Origin: Chloroflexota bacterium
Lineage (GTDB): Bacteria; Chloroflexota; Anaerolineae; Promineifilales; Promineifilaceae
DNA: 64,000 nt
Direction of reading: 5' to 3'
Assembly: GCA_017993775.1 (NCBI GenBank)
Contig: JAGOMA010000020.1
Coordinates: forward strand, 35,945 to 99,944
Positions 16,097-23,339 of this stretch are shown piece by piece. A model generated the notes under the pieces. That model was given only the letters and a program-made list of their open reading frames with translations, was not told the DNA's origin and did not search any database. The number at the start of each line of letters is the position of its first letter. The first letter of the stretch is position 1. Made by a program: the position numbers and the translations under genes.

Positions 16097-18373
16097 TTAC
16101 CGGCTGAGACGCCAATCCAGGGCGGTGTGGCGCTCCGTGGTTTTGTTGTTTTTGACGGCGATGGCGATGGCCCGGCGCGTGCCCACCAGGATGGCCAGCT
16201 TTTTGGCGCGGGTGACGGCCGTATACAGCAAATTCCGCTGCAACATCATGTAATGCTGCGCCAGCACCGGCACGACCACGCACGGATACTCCGCGCCCTG
16301 GCTCTTGTGGACGGAGATGGCGAAGGCGTGGACCAATTCATCGGCCTCCAGAAAATCATACACCACCGGCATGCCGTCGATGCTGATGGTGAGCGTTTGT
16401 TGGATGGGATCAACGGCCGTAATCCGCCCAATATCACCGTTATACACATTCTTGTCGTAATTGTTCACCGTCTGCATCACCTTGTCGCCGGCGCGGAACA
16501 CGCGCCCGCCCAGGCGGCGCTCTGGTTTACGGCCGTTTGCCGGATTCAGCGCACTTTGCAGCAGCAGATTCAGATTGCTCACCCCTACGTTGCCATTGTA
16601 CATCGGCGACAGCACCTGAATGTCGTCCACCGGGTCCAGGCCAAATTTGTGCGGCAGCCGCTTTTGCACAATGTCCACCAGCAGGTCAGCCGCCTCCTCG
16701 GGGTCTTCTTTGATGAAGATGAAAAAGTCGGCCGCCGCGCTGCCCGGCTTCTCCTGCGCGGTTTCCGGCATCAAGCCCTGGTTGATGCGATGGGCGTTGC
16801 TGATGATCAGCGAATTGGCCGCCTGGCGGAAAATGGTTTGCAGGCGAATCACCGGCGCGACGCCGGATTCAATCAGATCGCCCAGCACATCGCCCGCGCC
16901 CACGCTGGGCAGTTGGTCCACGTCGCCCACCAGCAGCAGGTGGCTGTCTGGCCCGATGGCTTTGAGCAGGTTGTTGGCCAGGATCAGATCCAGCATGGAG
17001 GCTTCGTCGATGACCACCATGTCCACGTCCAGCGGGTTTTCGTCGTTGCGGCCAAAGCCTTCGCCGGGCTTAAATTCCAGCAGGCGGTGGATGGTTTTGG
17101 CTTCGCGGCCGGTCGCTTCGGCCAACCGTTTGGCGGCGCGGCCGGTGGGCGAGGCCAGGGCGTAGGTGCGCCGGTTGGCGTCGAGCAAATCGAGCAGGGC
17201 GCGCAGGGTGGTGGTTTTGCCGGTTCCCGGCCCGCCGGTGAGGATGGTGACTTTGTGGGAAACGGCCGTTTGCACCGCCCCCATCTGCTGCTCCGAGAGG
17301 GGAAGTGACGATTGACGATTTTTGATTGACGATTTTTGATTGACGATTGACGATTGACAATTTTTCAGGCGGCTGGTGGGATGGGCGATCATGCGGCGCA
17401 CGCGCTGGGTGAGGCCGATTTCGGAGTAGTAGAAGGGGGTGAGGTAGACGGCGCGTTCTTCGTGAAAGGCGGTGGGAGACTGGAGATTAGAAATTGGAGA
17501 TTGGCTGGCGGCGATTTCGTAGCGGATGGTTTCGCGTTTGATGAAGTCGGAGTGTTCTAGGGAGTCGATGACGGCCGTTACCTTCTCCTGCGCCACGCCC
17601 AAAATCTCCGCCGCCTCCGGCTCCAGGTCTTCCTGCGGCATGTAGACGTGGCCTTCCTCGGCCATGCGGTTCAGCGTGTAGGCCACGCCCGCTTCAATGC
17701 GCCCCGGATCATCCGGGGCCAGACCCAGCGCCTGGGCGATTTTATCGGCCGTCTTAAAGCCAATGCCGTACACGTCGTTGACCAGGCGGTAAGGCGTGGT
17801 TTGCACCACCGCCAGCGATTGGTCGCCGTACTGCTTGTAGATTTTGGTTGCCAGCGTGGTGGAAACGCCGTGCGATTGCAGGAAAAGCATCACGCCCTTG
17901 ATGGCCCGCTGCTGCTCCCACGATTTAATGATGCTCTCCACCCGCTTGTCGCCAATGCCCAGCACCTTGCGCAGCTCCGTGGGCTGGTAGTCGATGATGT
18001 CCAGCGTCTCTTCGCCGAAGCGGTCGACGATGCGCTCGGCCATCACCCGGCCCACGCCGCGAATGAGGCCGGAGCCGAGGTAGCGCTTGATGCCCTCGGT
18101 GGTCGCGGGCAGCGATTGTTCGCAAAATTCGGCCTGGAATTGACGGCCGTGTTTGGCATGACTGCTCCACTTGCCGCTGAGTTTGAGCCATTCGCCCGGC
18201 TGCACTTCCGGCAAATTGCCCACCACGGTGATCAGCGCATCCGCGCCGCTGGCATATTTAAAGGGCAGCATCCCCCGCGTGTCCGGCTTCAGGCGGATGA
18301 CCGAATAGCCGTTTTCCTCATTGTAATAAGTGATGCGCTCTACAGAGCCGCTGATCTGGTCTTGATCGGTCAT
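16097..18373 (-). CDS. recD2: RecD2-type ATP-dependent DNA helicase
   Basis: A 758-residue SF1B helicase, 5'-3' polarity in the family, acting in repair and replication. The N-terminal OB-like and helix-hairpin-helix region (VMAERIVDRFG, LRKVLGIGDKRVESI, VYGIGFKTADKIA) precedes Walker A GGPGTGKTTT, motif II VIDEASMLD, and the C-terminal AISVHKSQGAEYPCVVVPV and YTAVTRAKKL motifs. The ATG at 18373 is chosen; a longer frame to 18484 only reads through a palindromic repeat. Between the N-terminal region and Walker A, two short Ser/Gln/Asn-rich inserts are encoded by heptamer-repeat DNA (17305-17365 and 17473-17507), the same repeat types found between genes. The downstream HAM1-EAD gene follows at 23 bases. 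Confidence 0.93.
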   Translation of the reverse strand: MTDQDQISGSVERITYYNEENGYSVIRLKPDTRGMLPFKYASGADALITVVGNLPEVQPGEWLKLSGKWSSHAKHGRQFQAEFCEQSLPATTEGIKRYLGSGLIRGVGRVMAERIVDRFGEETLDIIDYQPTELRKVLGIGDKRVESIIKSWEQQRAIKGVMLFLQSHGVSTTLATKIYKQYGDQSLAVVQTTPYRLVNDVYGIGFKTADKIAQALGLAPDDPGRIEAGVAYTLNRMAEEGHVYMPQEDLEPEAAEILGVAQEKVTAVIDSLEHSDFIKRETIRYEIAASQSPISNLQSPTAFHEERAVYLTPFYYSEIGLTQRVRRMIAHPTSRLKNCQSSIVNQKSSIKNRQSSLPLSEQQMGAVQTAVSHKVTILTGGPGTGKTTTLRALLDLLDANRRTYALASPTGRAAKRLAEATGREAKTIHRLLEFKPGEGFGRNDENPLDVDMVVIDEASMLDLILANNLLKAIGPDSHLLLVGDVDQLPSVGAGDVLGDLIESGVAPVIRLQTIFRQAANSLIISNAHRINQGLMPETAQEKPGSAAADFFIFIKEDPEEAADLLVDIVQKRLPHKFGLDPVDDIQVLSPMYNGNVGVSNLNLLLQSALNPANGRKPERRLGGRVFRAGDKVMQTVNNYDKNVYNGDIGRITAVDPIQQTLTISIDGMPVVYDFLEADELVHAFAISVHKSQGAEYPCVVVPVLAQHYMMLQRNLLYTAVTRAKKLAILVGTRRAIAIAVKNNKTTERHTALDWRLSR
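17305..17365. repeat. Heptamer repeat GATTGAC inside recD2
   Basis: About eight units of GATTGACG/GATTTTT-type sequence lie within the recD2 coding region and keep its frame, encoding a Ser/Gln/Asn-rich linker (SSIVNQKSSIKN). The same unit type occurs between genes at 32072-32158. Confidence 0.8.
17473..17507. repeat. Heptamer repeat GGAGATT inside recD2
   Basis: GAGACTGG, AGATTAG and AAATTGGAGATTGG units lie in frame inside recD2 and encode SPISNLQSP. The same unit type forms intergenic hairpins at 610, 20165, 26481 and 29711. Confidence 0.75.
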
Positions 18374-18403
18374 GGTGGTATTGTACCGGAAATCTCGCGG
18401 CGT

Positions 18404-18437
18404 AGACCCCAAGGGTTTAAGAAAACCCTTGGGGTCT
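18404..18437. repeat. GACCCCAAGGG palindromic repeat
   Basis: A perfect inverted repeat with 15-base arms (AGACCCCAAGGGTTT and complement) and a 4-base centre, 30 bases upstream of the recD2 start. Confidence 0.85.
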
Positions 18438-18474
18438 GTATTGTTACGAACGCGATTTTTAATACTTTGTTTAC

Positions 18475-18502
18475 TTGACATCAAAATCGCGTTTGTTATA
18501 CT
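18475..18502 (+). promoter_or_regulatory. Sigma70-type promoter for the cysteine cluster
   Basis: A consensus -35 box TTGACA (18475-18480) and TATACT (18497-18502) are 16 bases apart, pointing at the cysM gene. Transcription would begin near 18509, giving a leader of about 264 bases. Confidence 0.75.
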
Positions 18503-18529
18503 GGCAAATATACGTTTTTATCAAGAAAT

Positions 18530-18544
18530 TGATAATAATCATCA
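18530..18544 (+). promoter_or_regulatory. Fur-like box in the cysM leader
   Basis: TGATAATAATCATCA matches the 7-1-7 Fur consensus (TGATAAT-N-ATTATCA) at 14 of 15 positions and lies just after the predicted transcription start, a normal place for repression. Other Fur-family proteins such as Zur use related sites, so the metal is not certain. Confidence 0.5.
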
Positions 18545-18584
18545 TGAAGGCTAAGGATATGAACCGGAACCATTGCAGGTGTAT

Positions 18585-18761
18585 GAAGCGAGGGCGCTAA
18601 CTGACCATCGTTTCAGCCTAAAGTAACTGACAAACGAACGGCGGTAGCTGCCCTCGCAAAGCAACGCGATTTGCTTTGTCGTGGTTGCATGGGTAGCTAC
18701 GGCCGTTTTTGTTGTCCGGGGTCCACTGCGGCTCCATCTCACCAAAAAAGGTTACTTTAGG
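18585..18761 (+). promoter_or_regulatory. Structured 5' leader of the cysM operon
   Basis: The leader holds nested inverted repeats: GCGAGGGC (18589-18596) with GCCCTCGC (18650-18657); CCTAAAGTAAC (18617-18627) with GTTACTTTAGG (18751-18761), the latter ending 11 bases before the start codon; and a CAAAGCAA / TTGCTTTG hairpin between them. The overlapping pairings could switch. I do not recognise a SAM, T-box or cobalamin riboswitch core, so the class is unknown; a small mobile element is the alternative. Confidence 0.45.
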
Positions 18762-18772
18762 AATATACTGAA

Positions 18773-19741
18773 ATGTTATCACCTGTCTATCAACCTGTTT
18801 ATCGTCCCAAGCCTGCCCCCGTCAGGCCCCAAACCCAGGCACAACGCCTCGAAGAACTTATTGGTAATACCCCCTTGTTGGATTTATCGCGCACGGCCGT
18901 TGCTCATGGCCTGTCGCCGCGTGTCTCCCTGTTGGCCAAAGCGGAATGGTTTAACCCAGGCGGCTCGGTTAAAGACCGGGCGGCGCTGAACATTCTGCGC
19001 ACGGCGGAGAGGGACGGCCGTTTGCGCCCCGGCATGACCCTCATCGACTCCACCTCTGGCAATACCGGCATCGCTTATGCCATGCTCGGCGCGGCGCGCG
19101 GCTACCGCGTAAAGCTGGTTGTGCCGCAAAACATCAGCCCGGAGCGGCTGGCGATTTTGCGAGCCTACGGCGCGGAACTCATCTTCACCGACCCGATGGA
19201 TGGGTCGGATGGCGCGCTGGAAGAGGCGCGGCGGCTGGCCGCCGCCGACCCCAGTTTGTTTTACGCTCGCCAATACGACAACCCGGCCAACTGGCGCGCC
19301 CATTACCTGACGACGGCCAACGAAATCTGGCAGCAAACGGATGGAACCATCACCCATTTTGTGGCCGGAATGGGCACATCGGGCACGTTTATGGGCACGA
19401 TGCGCCGCCTGAAAGAGCTGAATCCGGCGATTTTGGGCCACGCCGTGCAGCCCGACAGCCCGTTCAACGGCCTGGAAGGCTTAAAGCACATGCCCACGGC
19501 CATCAAACCGGGCATTTATGATGAAACCCTGGCCGATGACGTGCGTACCGTGCGCACGGAAGACGCCTATGCAATGGCTCGTTTTTTGGCGCGACAGGAA
19601 GGCGTGTTTGTGGGTATTTCGGCGGCGGCGGCGGTTTGGGCGGCAACGGCCGTGGGCCAACATCTGGAAGCCGGGACCATCGTCACCATTTTGCCGGACG
19701 GCGGGTTTAAGTATCTGAGCGAACGCTTTTGGAACGACTAA
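18773..19741 (+). CDS. cysM: Cysteine synthase, CysM type (CysO-dependent)
   Basis: A 322-residue fold-type II PLP enzyme. The PLP lysine lies in FNPGGSVKDRAA, the substrate loop is STSGNTGIAYA, the phosphate-binding loop is GMGTSGTFMGT, and ILPDGGFKYLS closes the site. It is adjacent to a JAMM protease and a ThiS-like carrier, the arrangement of Mycobacterium tuberculosis mec-cysO-cysM, where CysM uses O-phosphoserine and the CysO thiocarboxylate as sulfur donor. That context supports the same role here; a plain sulfide-dependent O-acetylserine sulfhydrylase cannot be excluded from sequence. It is the first gene after the promoter and leader, with six bases to the next gene. Confidence 0.88.
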   Translation: MLSPVYQPVYRPKPAPVRPQTQAQRLEELIGNTPLLDLSRTAVAHGLSPRVSLLAKAEWFNPGGSVKDRAALNILRTAERDGRLRPGMTLIDSTSGNTGIAYAMLGAARGYRVKLVVPQNISPERLAILRAYGAELIFTDPMDGSDGALEEARRLAAADPSLFYARQYDNPANWRAHYLTTANEIWQQTDGTITHFVAGMGTSGTFMGTMRRLKELNPAILGHAVQPDSPFNGLEGLKHMPTAIKPGIYDETLADDVRTVRTEDAYAMARFLARQEGVFVGISAAAAVWAATAVGQHLEAGTIVTILPDGGFKYLSERFWND

Positions 19742-19747
19742 GCGATC

Positions 19748-20182
19748 ATGCTGCAATTACCCAAACAATTACACGAGACCATTAAAGCCCACGCTGCCCA
19801 ATCGTATCCGTATGAAGGATGCGGGCTGCTGCTTGGGCGCACGGAAAACGGCGTAAACATTGTCGAGGGAATCTTACCGGCGGCCAACACCTGGCCGGTG
19901 GAAGCCGAAAAGCCGGTGCGCTTCCAGATTTCCAGCGACGCAATGTTGCAGGCAGAGATGGAAGCAATGCGCCGCGATTTGGACATCATTGGCATCTTTC
20001 ACAGCCATCCGGATCACCCGCCGGTAGCTTCGCCGCGCGATCTGGCCTGGGCGACCTGGCCGGGTTATTCCTACATCATTACCCAGGTGTGGGAAGGCGA
20101 GGCCACGTACAGCCAATCCTGGCAGTTGTTGGCGGATCGGTCGGGGTTTGTGGCGGAAGAGCTTGTGGAGACTGGAGACTAG
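19748..20182 (+). CDS. mec: JAMM/MPN+ metalloprotease (Mec-like)
   Basis: A 144-residue zinc isopeptidase-fold protein. The catalytic set is complete: Glu in YPYEGCG, and HSHPDHPPVASPRD gives HxH-x7-Ser-x2-Asp. In Mycobacterium the homologue Mec+ releases cysteine from the CysO-cysteine adduct; in quinolobactin and Wolinella homocysteine pathways related JAMM proteins also trim extra residues after the carrier Gly-Gly. The next gene encodes such a carrier ending GGQ, so both jobs are plausible. The last residues and the TAG stop are encoded by a heptamer-repeat element. Confidence 0.9.
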   Translation: MLQLPKQLHETIKAHAAQSYPYEGCGLLLGRTENGVNIVEGILPAANTWPVEAEKPVRFQISSDAMLQAEMEAMRRDLDIIGIFHSHPDHPPVASPRDLAWATWPGYSYIITQVWEGEATYSQSWQLLADRSGFVAEELVETGD

Positions 20183-20212
20183 AGACTGGAGATTGAAAGT
20201 CGCCAGTTCTCC
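20165..20212. repeat. Heptamer-repeat hairpin, GGAGACT type
   Basis: GGAGACT units, then a partial complement (CGCCAGTTCTCC). It contains the JAMM gene stop TAG (20180-20182). Confidence 0.65.
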
Positions 20213-20258
20213 TCTAACACGAACAGACAAACTTCATGATTCTGGAGGATTTAATTTC

Positions 20259-20531
20259 ATGGCAACGATTCGTATACCTACACCGTTACGGCCGTATACC
20301 GGCAACAGTGGCAAAATAACCGTCGATGGCAGCACAGTCGGCACGGCGCTAACTGATTTGACGACGCAATTCCCTGACCTGCGCCCTCATCTGTTTGAAG
20401 GCGACACGCTGCGCAGTTTTGTGAACGTGTACCTGAATGAAGAAGATGTGCGTTATCTGCAAGGGTCAGAAACGGCCGTTTCCCCCACCGACACCCTGAT
20501 GATTATCCCTTCGATTGCCGGCGGGCAGTGA
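20259..20531 (+). CDS. cysO: ThiS/MoaD-like sulfur carrier (CysO-like)
   Basis: A 90-residue ubiquitin-fold carrier (MoaD/ThiS family): ATIRIPTPLRPYTGN strand pair, LTTQFPDLRPHLF helix, VNVYLNEEDVRYL and a closing MIIPSIAGGQ. The Gly-Gly tail is activated by adenylation and turned into a thiocarboxylate that donates sulfur to CysM. Here one Gln follows the Gly-Gly, so the precursor probably needs trimming, perhaps by the neighbouring JAMM protease. A TGGAGGA site precedes the ATG at 20259; upstream in-frame residues come from repeat DNA and are not counted. Confidence 0.88.
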   Translation: MATIRIPTPLRPYTGNSGKITVDGSTVGTALTDLTTQFPDLRPHLFEGDTLRSFVNVYLNEEDVRYLQGSETAVSPTDTLMIIPSIAGGQ

Positions 20532-20553
20532 TTCGCGGCTAACTGGAGAAAAC

Positions 20554-20997
20554 ATGGACCGAAAAGTGGATGAGTCCGCTCTAAAAGTGAATCAGGCGTT
20601 TATTATTGGCTTGCTGCTGCTGGCATATGTGCTGGACAGCGTGTGGGTGGCGGCGTTTGTAGGCGTGGTGATGCTGCTGGGCACGGCCGTTCCCAGCCTG
20701 TCCCTCTTCAAACGCCTCTACCAACACTTGCTCAAACCGGCCGGTCTGGTGAAACCCCACGTTATCACCGACAACCCGGAGCCGCATCGTTTTGCGCAGG
20801 GATTTGGCGGCGTGGTGGTGGCTTTGGCCGTCATCGCTCTGCTCGCCGGACAATCGATCGTCGGCTGGGCGTTGGTGGGTCTGGTGATTGTGTTGGCGGC
20901 GCTCAATTTATTCCTGGGCTTTTGCGCGGGCTGCTTTGTATATTATCAACTCAACCGCCTGGGCGTGCCGGGTTTTGCGCGCAGCCCCATTCGTTAA
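20554..20997 (+). CDS. DUF4395 membrane protein
   Basis: A 147-residue protein with about four hydrophobic segments. The NQAFIIGLLLL start, PHRFAQGFGG and the C-terminal FLGFCAGCFVYYQL (CxxC within a helix) are typical of DUF4395. Family members are repeatedly found beside thioredoxins and sulfur-metabolism genes; no reaction is proven to my knowledge. The Cys pair could exchange electrons or sulfur across the membrane with the thioredoxin-like protein encoded 18 bases downstream. The ATG at 20554 follows CTGGAGAAA. Confidence 0.82.
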   Translation: MDRKVDESALKVNQAFIIGLLLLAYVLDSVWVAAFVGVVMLLGTAVPSLSLFKRLYQHLLKPAGLVKPHVITDNPEPHRFAQGFGGVVVALAVIALLAGQSIVGWALVGLVIVLAALNLFLGFCAGCFVYYQLNRLGVPGFARSPIR

Positions 20998-21015
20998 GGG
21001 CAACGGACCACAACC

Positions 21016-21423
21016 ATGATCTGGGAACGCTTACTTATCATTTTAATTTTAGGCTTGGTGGGCACGGGGGCGTTTACGGCCGTTAAATACGTCCACGTTC
21101 GACGCCTCAACCGCCGCCTGCCGGGCCAGGCAGCCACCGGGCAGCCGACGCTGCTTTATTTTCGCAGCGAAACCTGCGCGGTGTGCCCGACCCAGGCGCG
21201 TTATTTGGAACAGGTGATAGGAGATGAGGCGGGAAACGGCCGTGTCACCCTGCACACCATCAACGTAGACCACGAACCTGACCGGGCCAAACAATACGGC
21301 GTCATGACCTTGCCCACCACCATGCTGCTCGATTCGGCCGGTCAGGTGCGCGAAATTAATTATGGCCTCACCCCGCCGCACAAATTGCGGCAGCAGTTAA
21401 TTACAATAGGGATTGGCGGCTAA
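21016..21423 (+). CDS. Membrane-anchored thioredoxin-fold protein
   Basis: A 135-residue protein with one N-terminal membrane helix (about residues 3-25) and a thioredoxin domain. The active site is ETCAVCPTQ, a CxxC with Ala-Val between and Pro after, and the cis-proline segment is MTLPTTMLLD. It probably reduces or relays disulfides or persulfides; orientation relative to the membrane is not obvious, though a positively charged stretch after the helix (VRRLNRR) favours the domain in the cytoplasm. Its position between DUF4395 and moeZ indicates a function in sulfur delivery to CysO. Confidence 0.85.
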   Translation: MIWERLLIILILGLVGTGAFTAVKYVHVRRLNRRLPGQAATGQPTLLYFRSETCAVCPTQARYLEQVIGDEAGNGRVTLHTINVDHEPDRAKQYGVMTLPTTMLLDSAGQVREINYGLTPPHKLRQQLITIGIGG

Positions 21424-21483
21424 AGATTGGCGATTGGCGTTTTATTCCAGCCCTCAACCCACCCCCAGCCTGGAGAAATAACC

Positions 21484-22692
21484 ATGATAACCGAACGAAT
21501 CGCCCCAGAGGCGCTGGCTGATATACACCTTTCGCACGAAGAAGTGCAGCGTTACAGCCGACACCTGATCATGCCGGAAGTCGGCATGACCGGACAAAAA
21601 AAATTAAAAGCCGCCAGCGTGCTGCTCATCGGCGCGGGCGGGCTGGGATCGCCGCTGGCGATGTACCTGGCGGCCGCCGGAATCGGCCGTATTGGCCTGG
21701 TAGATTATGACGTGGTAGACACGACCAATTTACAGCGACAAATCATCCACGGCACCAAAGATGTCGGCCGCCCCAAACTGGACAGCGCCAAAGAGCGCAT
21801 TTTAGACATCAACCCCCACGTCCAGGTGGACACCTATCCGGTTCCGCTAACCTCGGCCAACGCTCTGGAAATCTTTGCCCCCTACGACGTCATCATCGAC
21901 GGCACCGATAACTTCCCCACCCGCTACCTGACCAACGACGCCTGCGTGTTGTTGGGCAAACCCAACGTCTATGGCAGCATTTTCCGCTTCGAGGGGCAGC
22001 TTTCCATCTTTTACGCCGCCGAAGGGCCATGCTACCGCTGCCTGTTCCCTGAGCCGCCGCCGCCAGGATTGGTGCCGAGCTGTGCCGAGGGCGGCGTGCT
22101 GGGTATTTTGCCGGGCACGGTAGGGGCTATGCAGGCGACCGAAGCCATCAAGCTGATTCTGGGAATTGGCGAAAATATGATCGGCCGTTTATTGCTGTAT
22201 GACGCCCTCAACATGGAATTTACCGAGGTTAAACTGCGCAAAAACCCCAACTGCCCGGTGTGCAGCGAACATCCGACATTGACCGAACTGATCGACTACG
22301 AGCAATTTTGCGGCATGCCGGCGCATGACCACAGCCTATACGCCGCCGAGGATGCCGGTAACGGCCGTGTACGCCAGATGTCGCCGCAAGAATTAAAAAC
22401 ACGGCTGGACGCGGGTGAAAATCTGTTCATTCTGGATGTGCGCGACCGCCACGAATGGGACATATCGAACCTGAGCCATTTAGGCGCAAAGCTAATTCCT
22501 AAAGCAGAGGTAACGGCGCGCATGGGTGAATTGGATACCGCGCAAGAAATGGTAGTTCAGTGCCGAACTGGGGTCAGGAGCGCGGCCGTTATCCGTGAAT
22601 TACAGCAGCATGGTTTTAAGAAATTATGGAATTTAGACGGCGGCATTAACCGTTGGGCCAAAGAGGTAGAGCAGGCTTTGCCAGTGTATTAA
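21484..22692 (+). CDS. moeZ: MoeZ-type adenylyltransferase/sulfurtransferase with rhodanese domain
   Basis: A 402-residue E1-like enzyme. Residues 15-265 are the MoeB/ThiF adenylation domain (RYSRHLIMPEVG, LLIGAGGLGSPLAMYL, and two zinc cysteine pairs in CYRC and CPVC). Residues 300-400 are a rhodanese domain with the persulfide cysteine in VVQCRTGVRSA. It adenylates the CysO C-terminus and transfers sulfur to make the thiocarboxylate. The ATG at 21484 follows CTGGAGAAATA. It closes the operon; a terminator follows at 22783. All components of a CysO route are thus in one transcript. Confidence 0.93.
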   Translation: MITERIAPEALADIHLSHEEVQRYSRHLIMPEVGMTGQKKLKAASVLLIGAGGLGSPLAMYLAAAGIGRIGLVDYDVVDTTNLQRQIIHGTKDVGRPKLDSAKERILDINPHVQVDTYPVPLTSANALEIFAPYDVIIDGTDNFPTRYLTNDACVLLGKPNVYGSIFRFEGQLSIFYAAEGPCYRCLFPEPPPPGLVPSCAEGGVLGILPGTVGAMQATEAIKLILGIGENMIGRLLLYDALNMEFTEVKLRKNPNCPVCSEHPTLTELIDYEQFCGMPAHDHSLYAAEDAGNGRVRQMSPQELKTRLDAGENLFILDVRDRHEWDISNLSHLGAKLIPKAEVTARMGELDTAQEMVVQCRTGVRSAAVIRELQQHGFKKLWNLDGGINRWAKEVEQALPVY

Positions 22693-22782
22693 TTTTTCCG
22701 GCCCATGGGCTGGCGGTCTGTCGCTTTTTCTGGCGTCAACTTCTGGGACGACTGCTCAACCGCCTGAAGAACAAGGAGGTTG

Positions 22783-22812
22783 GAGATTGAGAGATCTTCA
22801 ATCTCTTTTTTT
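22783..22812 (+). terminator. Rho-independent terminator after moeZ
   Basis: GAGATTGA and TCAATCTC form the stem around a 7-base loop, followed by seven Ts. The arms are heptamer-repeat-like sequence, so the repeat has been used as a terminator. Confidence 0.8.
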
Positions 22813-22820
22813 GTTGGGGA

Positions 22821-23339
22821 TTACGAGGCGCTTAGGGCAATTTGAATCTGGGTGAATTCACAGCCAACCCGGTCAACGAGGGAAGGGATGGTTTCCCAAT
22901 CTTCGTTTCTAGCGGCCGTTTCCAGTTGCAGGCACAGGCTAGATAAACAGAGCATGCCCAGGGTGGCGCTGCTGCCTTTCAGAGAATGGGCTGTTTTCCA
23001 GATTTGCTGTCCATCGTGCCCGGCAACGGAGAACTGCAATTGACCCAGGCGCAGGATGCCGTCTTCAAAGAATGTTTGGATGAGTTCGGGCATTAATTCG
23101 TCCATCAGTGTGCCGAGGTGGGCGCGAACGAAGGCTACGTCGATAGGCCAATTTTCGTCGCGGGCGCGAGAATTGGTTGGGTTGAGATTCGCCGGGGGCA
23201 ACATGTCGGGCGCGGATTTGTGATTTATAGATCGTTTAAGGGGCGCTGTGTGGGGTGTAGAAACGGCCGTCTCTTCTTGCCTCTCCATGTTTCCAACAGA
23301 ATATCTTGTTTGCAGGTACCAACACATATTTGCTTCCAT
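22821..23339 (-). CDS. HPt domain phosphotransfer protein
   Basis: A 172-residue protein. The first 65 residues are polar and probably disordered; residues about 68-165 form a histidine phosphotransfer four-helix bundle, with the phospho-accepting His in KTAHSLKGSSATLG. Such proteins relay phosphate between response-regulator receiver domains. GAGAGG precedes the ATG. The nearest receiver-domain gene is the divergent REC-CpaE gene at 23938, a possible partner; the large hybrid-less kinase at 41.4 kb is another candidate. The C-terminus ends about 8 bases from the moeZ terminator. Confidence 0.87.
   Translation of the reverse strand: MEANMCWYLQTRYSVGNMERQEETAVSTPHTAPLKRSINHKSAPDMLPPANLNPTNSRARDENWPIDVAFVRAHLGTLMDELMPELIQTFFEDGILRLGQLQFSVAGHDGQQIWKTAHSLKGSSATLGMLCLSSLCLQLETAARNEDWETIPSLVDRVGCEFTQIQIALSAS

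Noticed and set aside
16082..17308. Long plus-strand open frame of 408 codons antisense to recD2
   Set aside because: It is entirely inside the recD2 gene, whose helicase motifs are unmistakable, and the antisense translation is His/Gln/Ala-rich without any domain.
17305..17365. Frameshift or pseudogene in recD2 at the repeat
   Set aside because: The frame is maintained through both repeats and all motifs downstream are intact.
18374..18484. Longer N-terminus for recD2 starting at 18484
   Set aside because: The extra 37 codons read through a perfect palindromic repeat and add no family similarity; the ATG at 18373 begins the conserved region.
18509..18772. T-box, SAM or cobalamin riboswitch before cysM
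   Set aside because: The expected conserved cores could not be found, so only an unclassified structured leader is reported.
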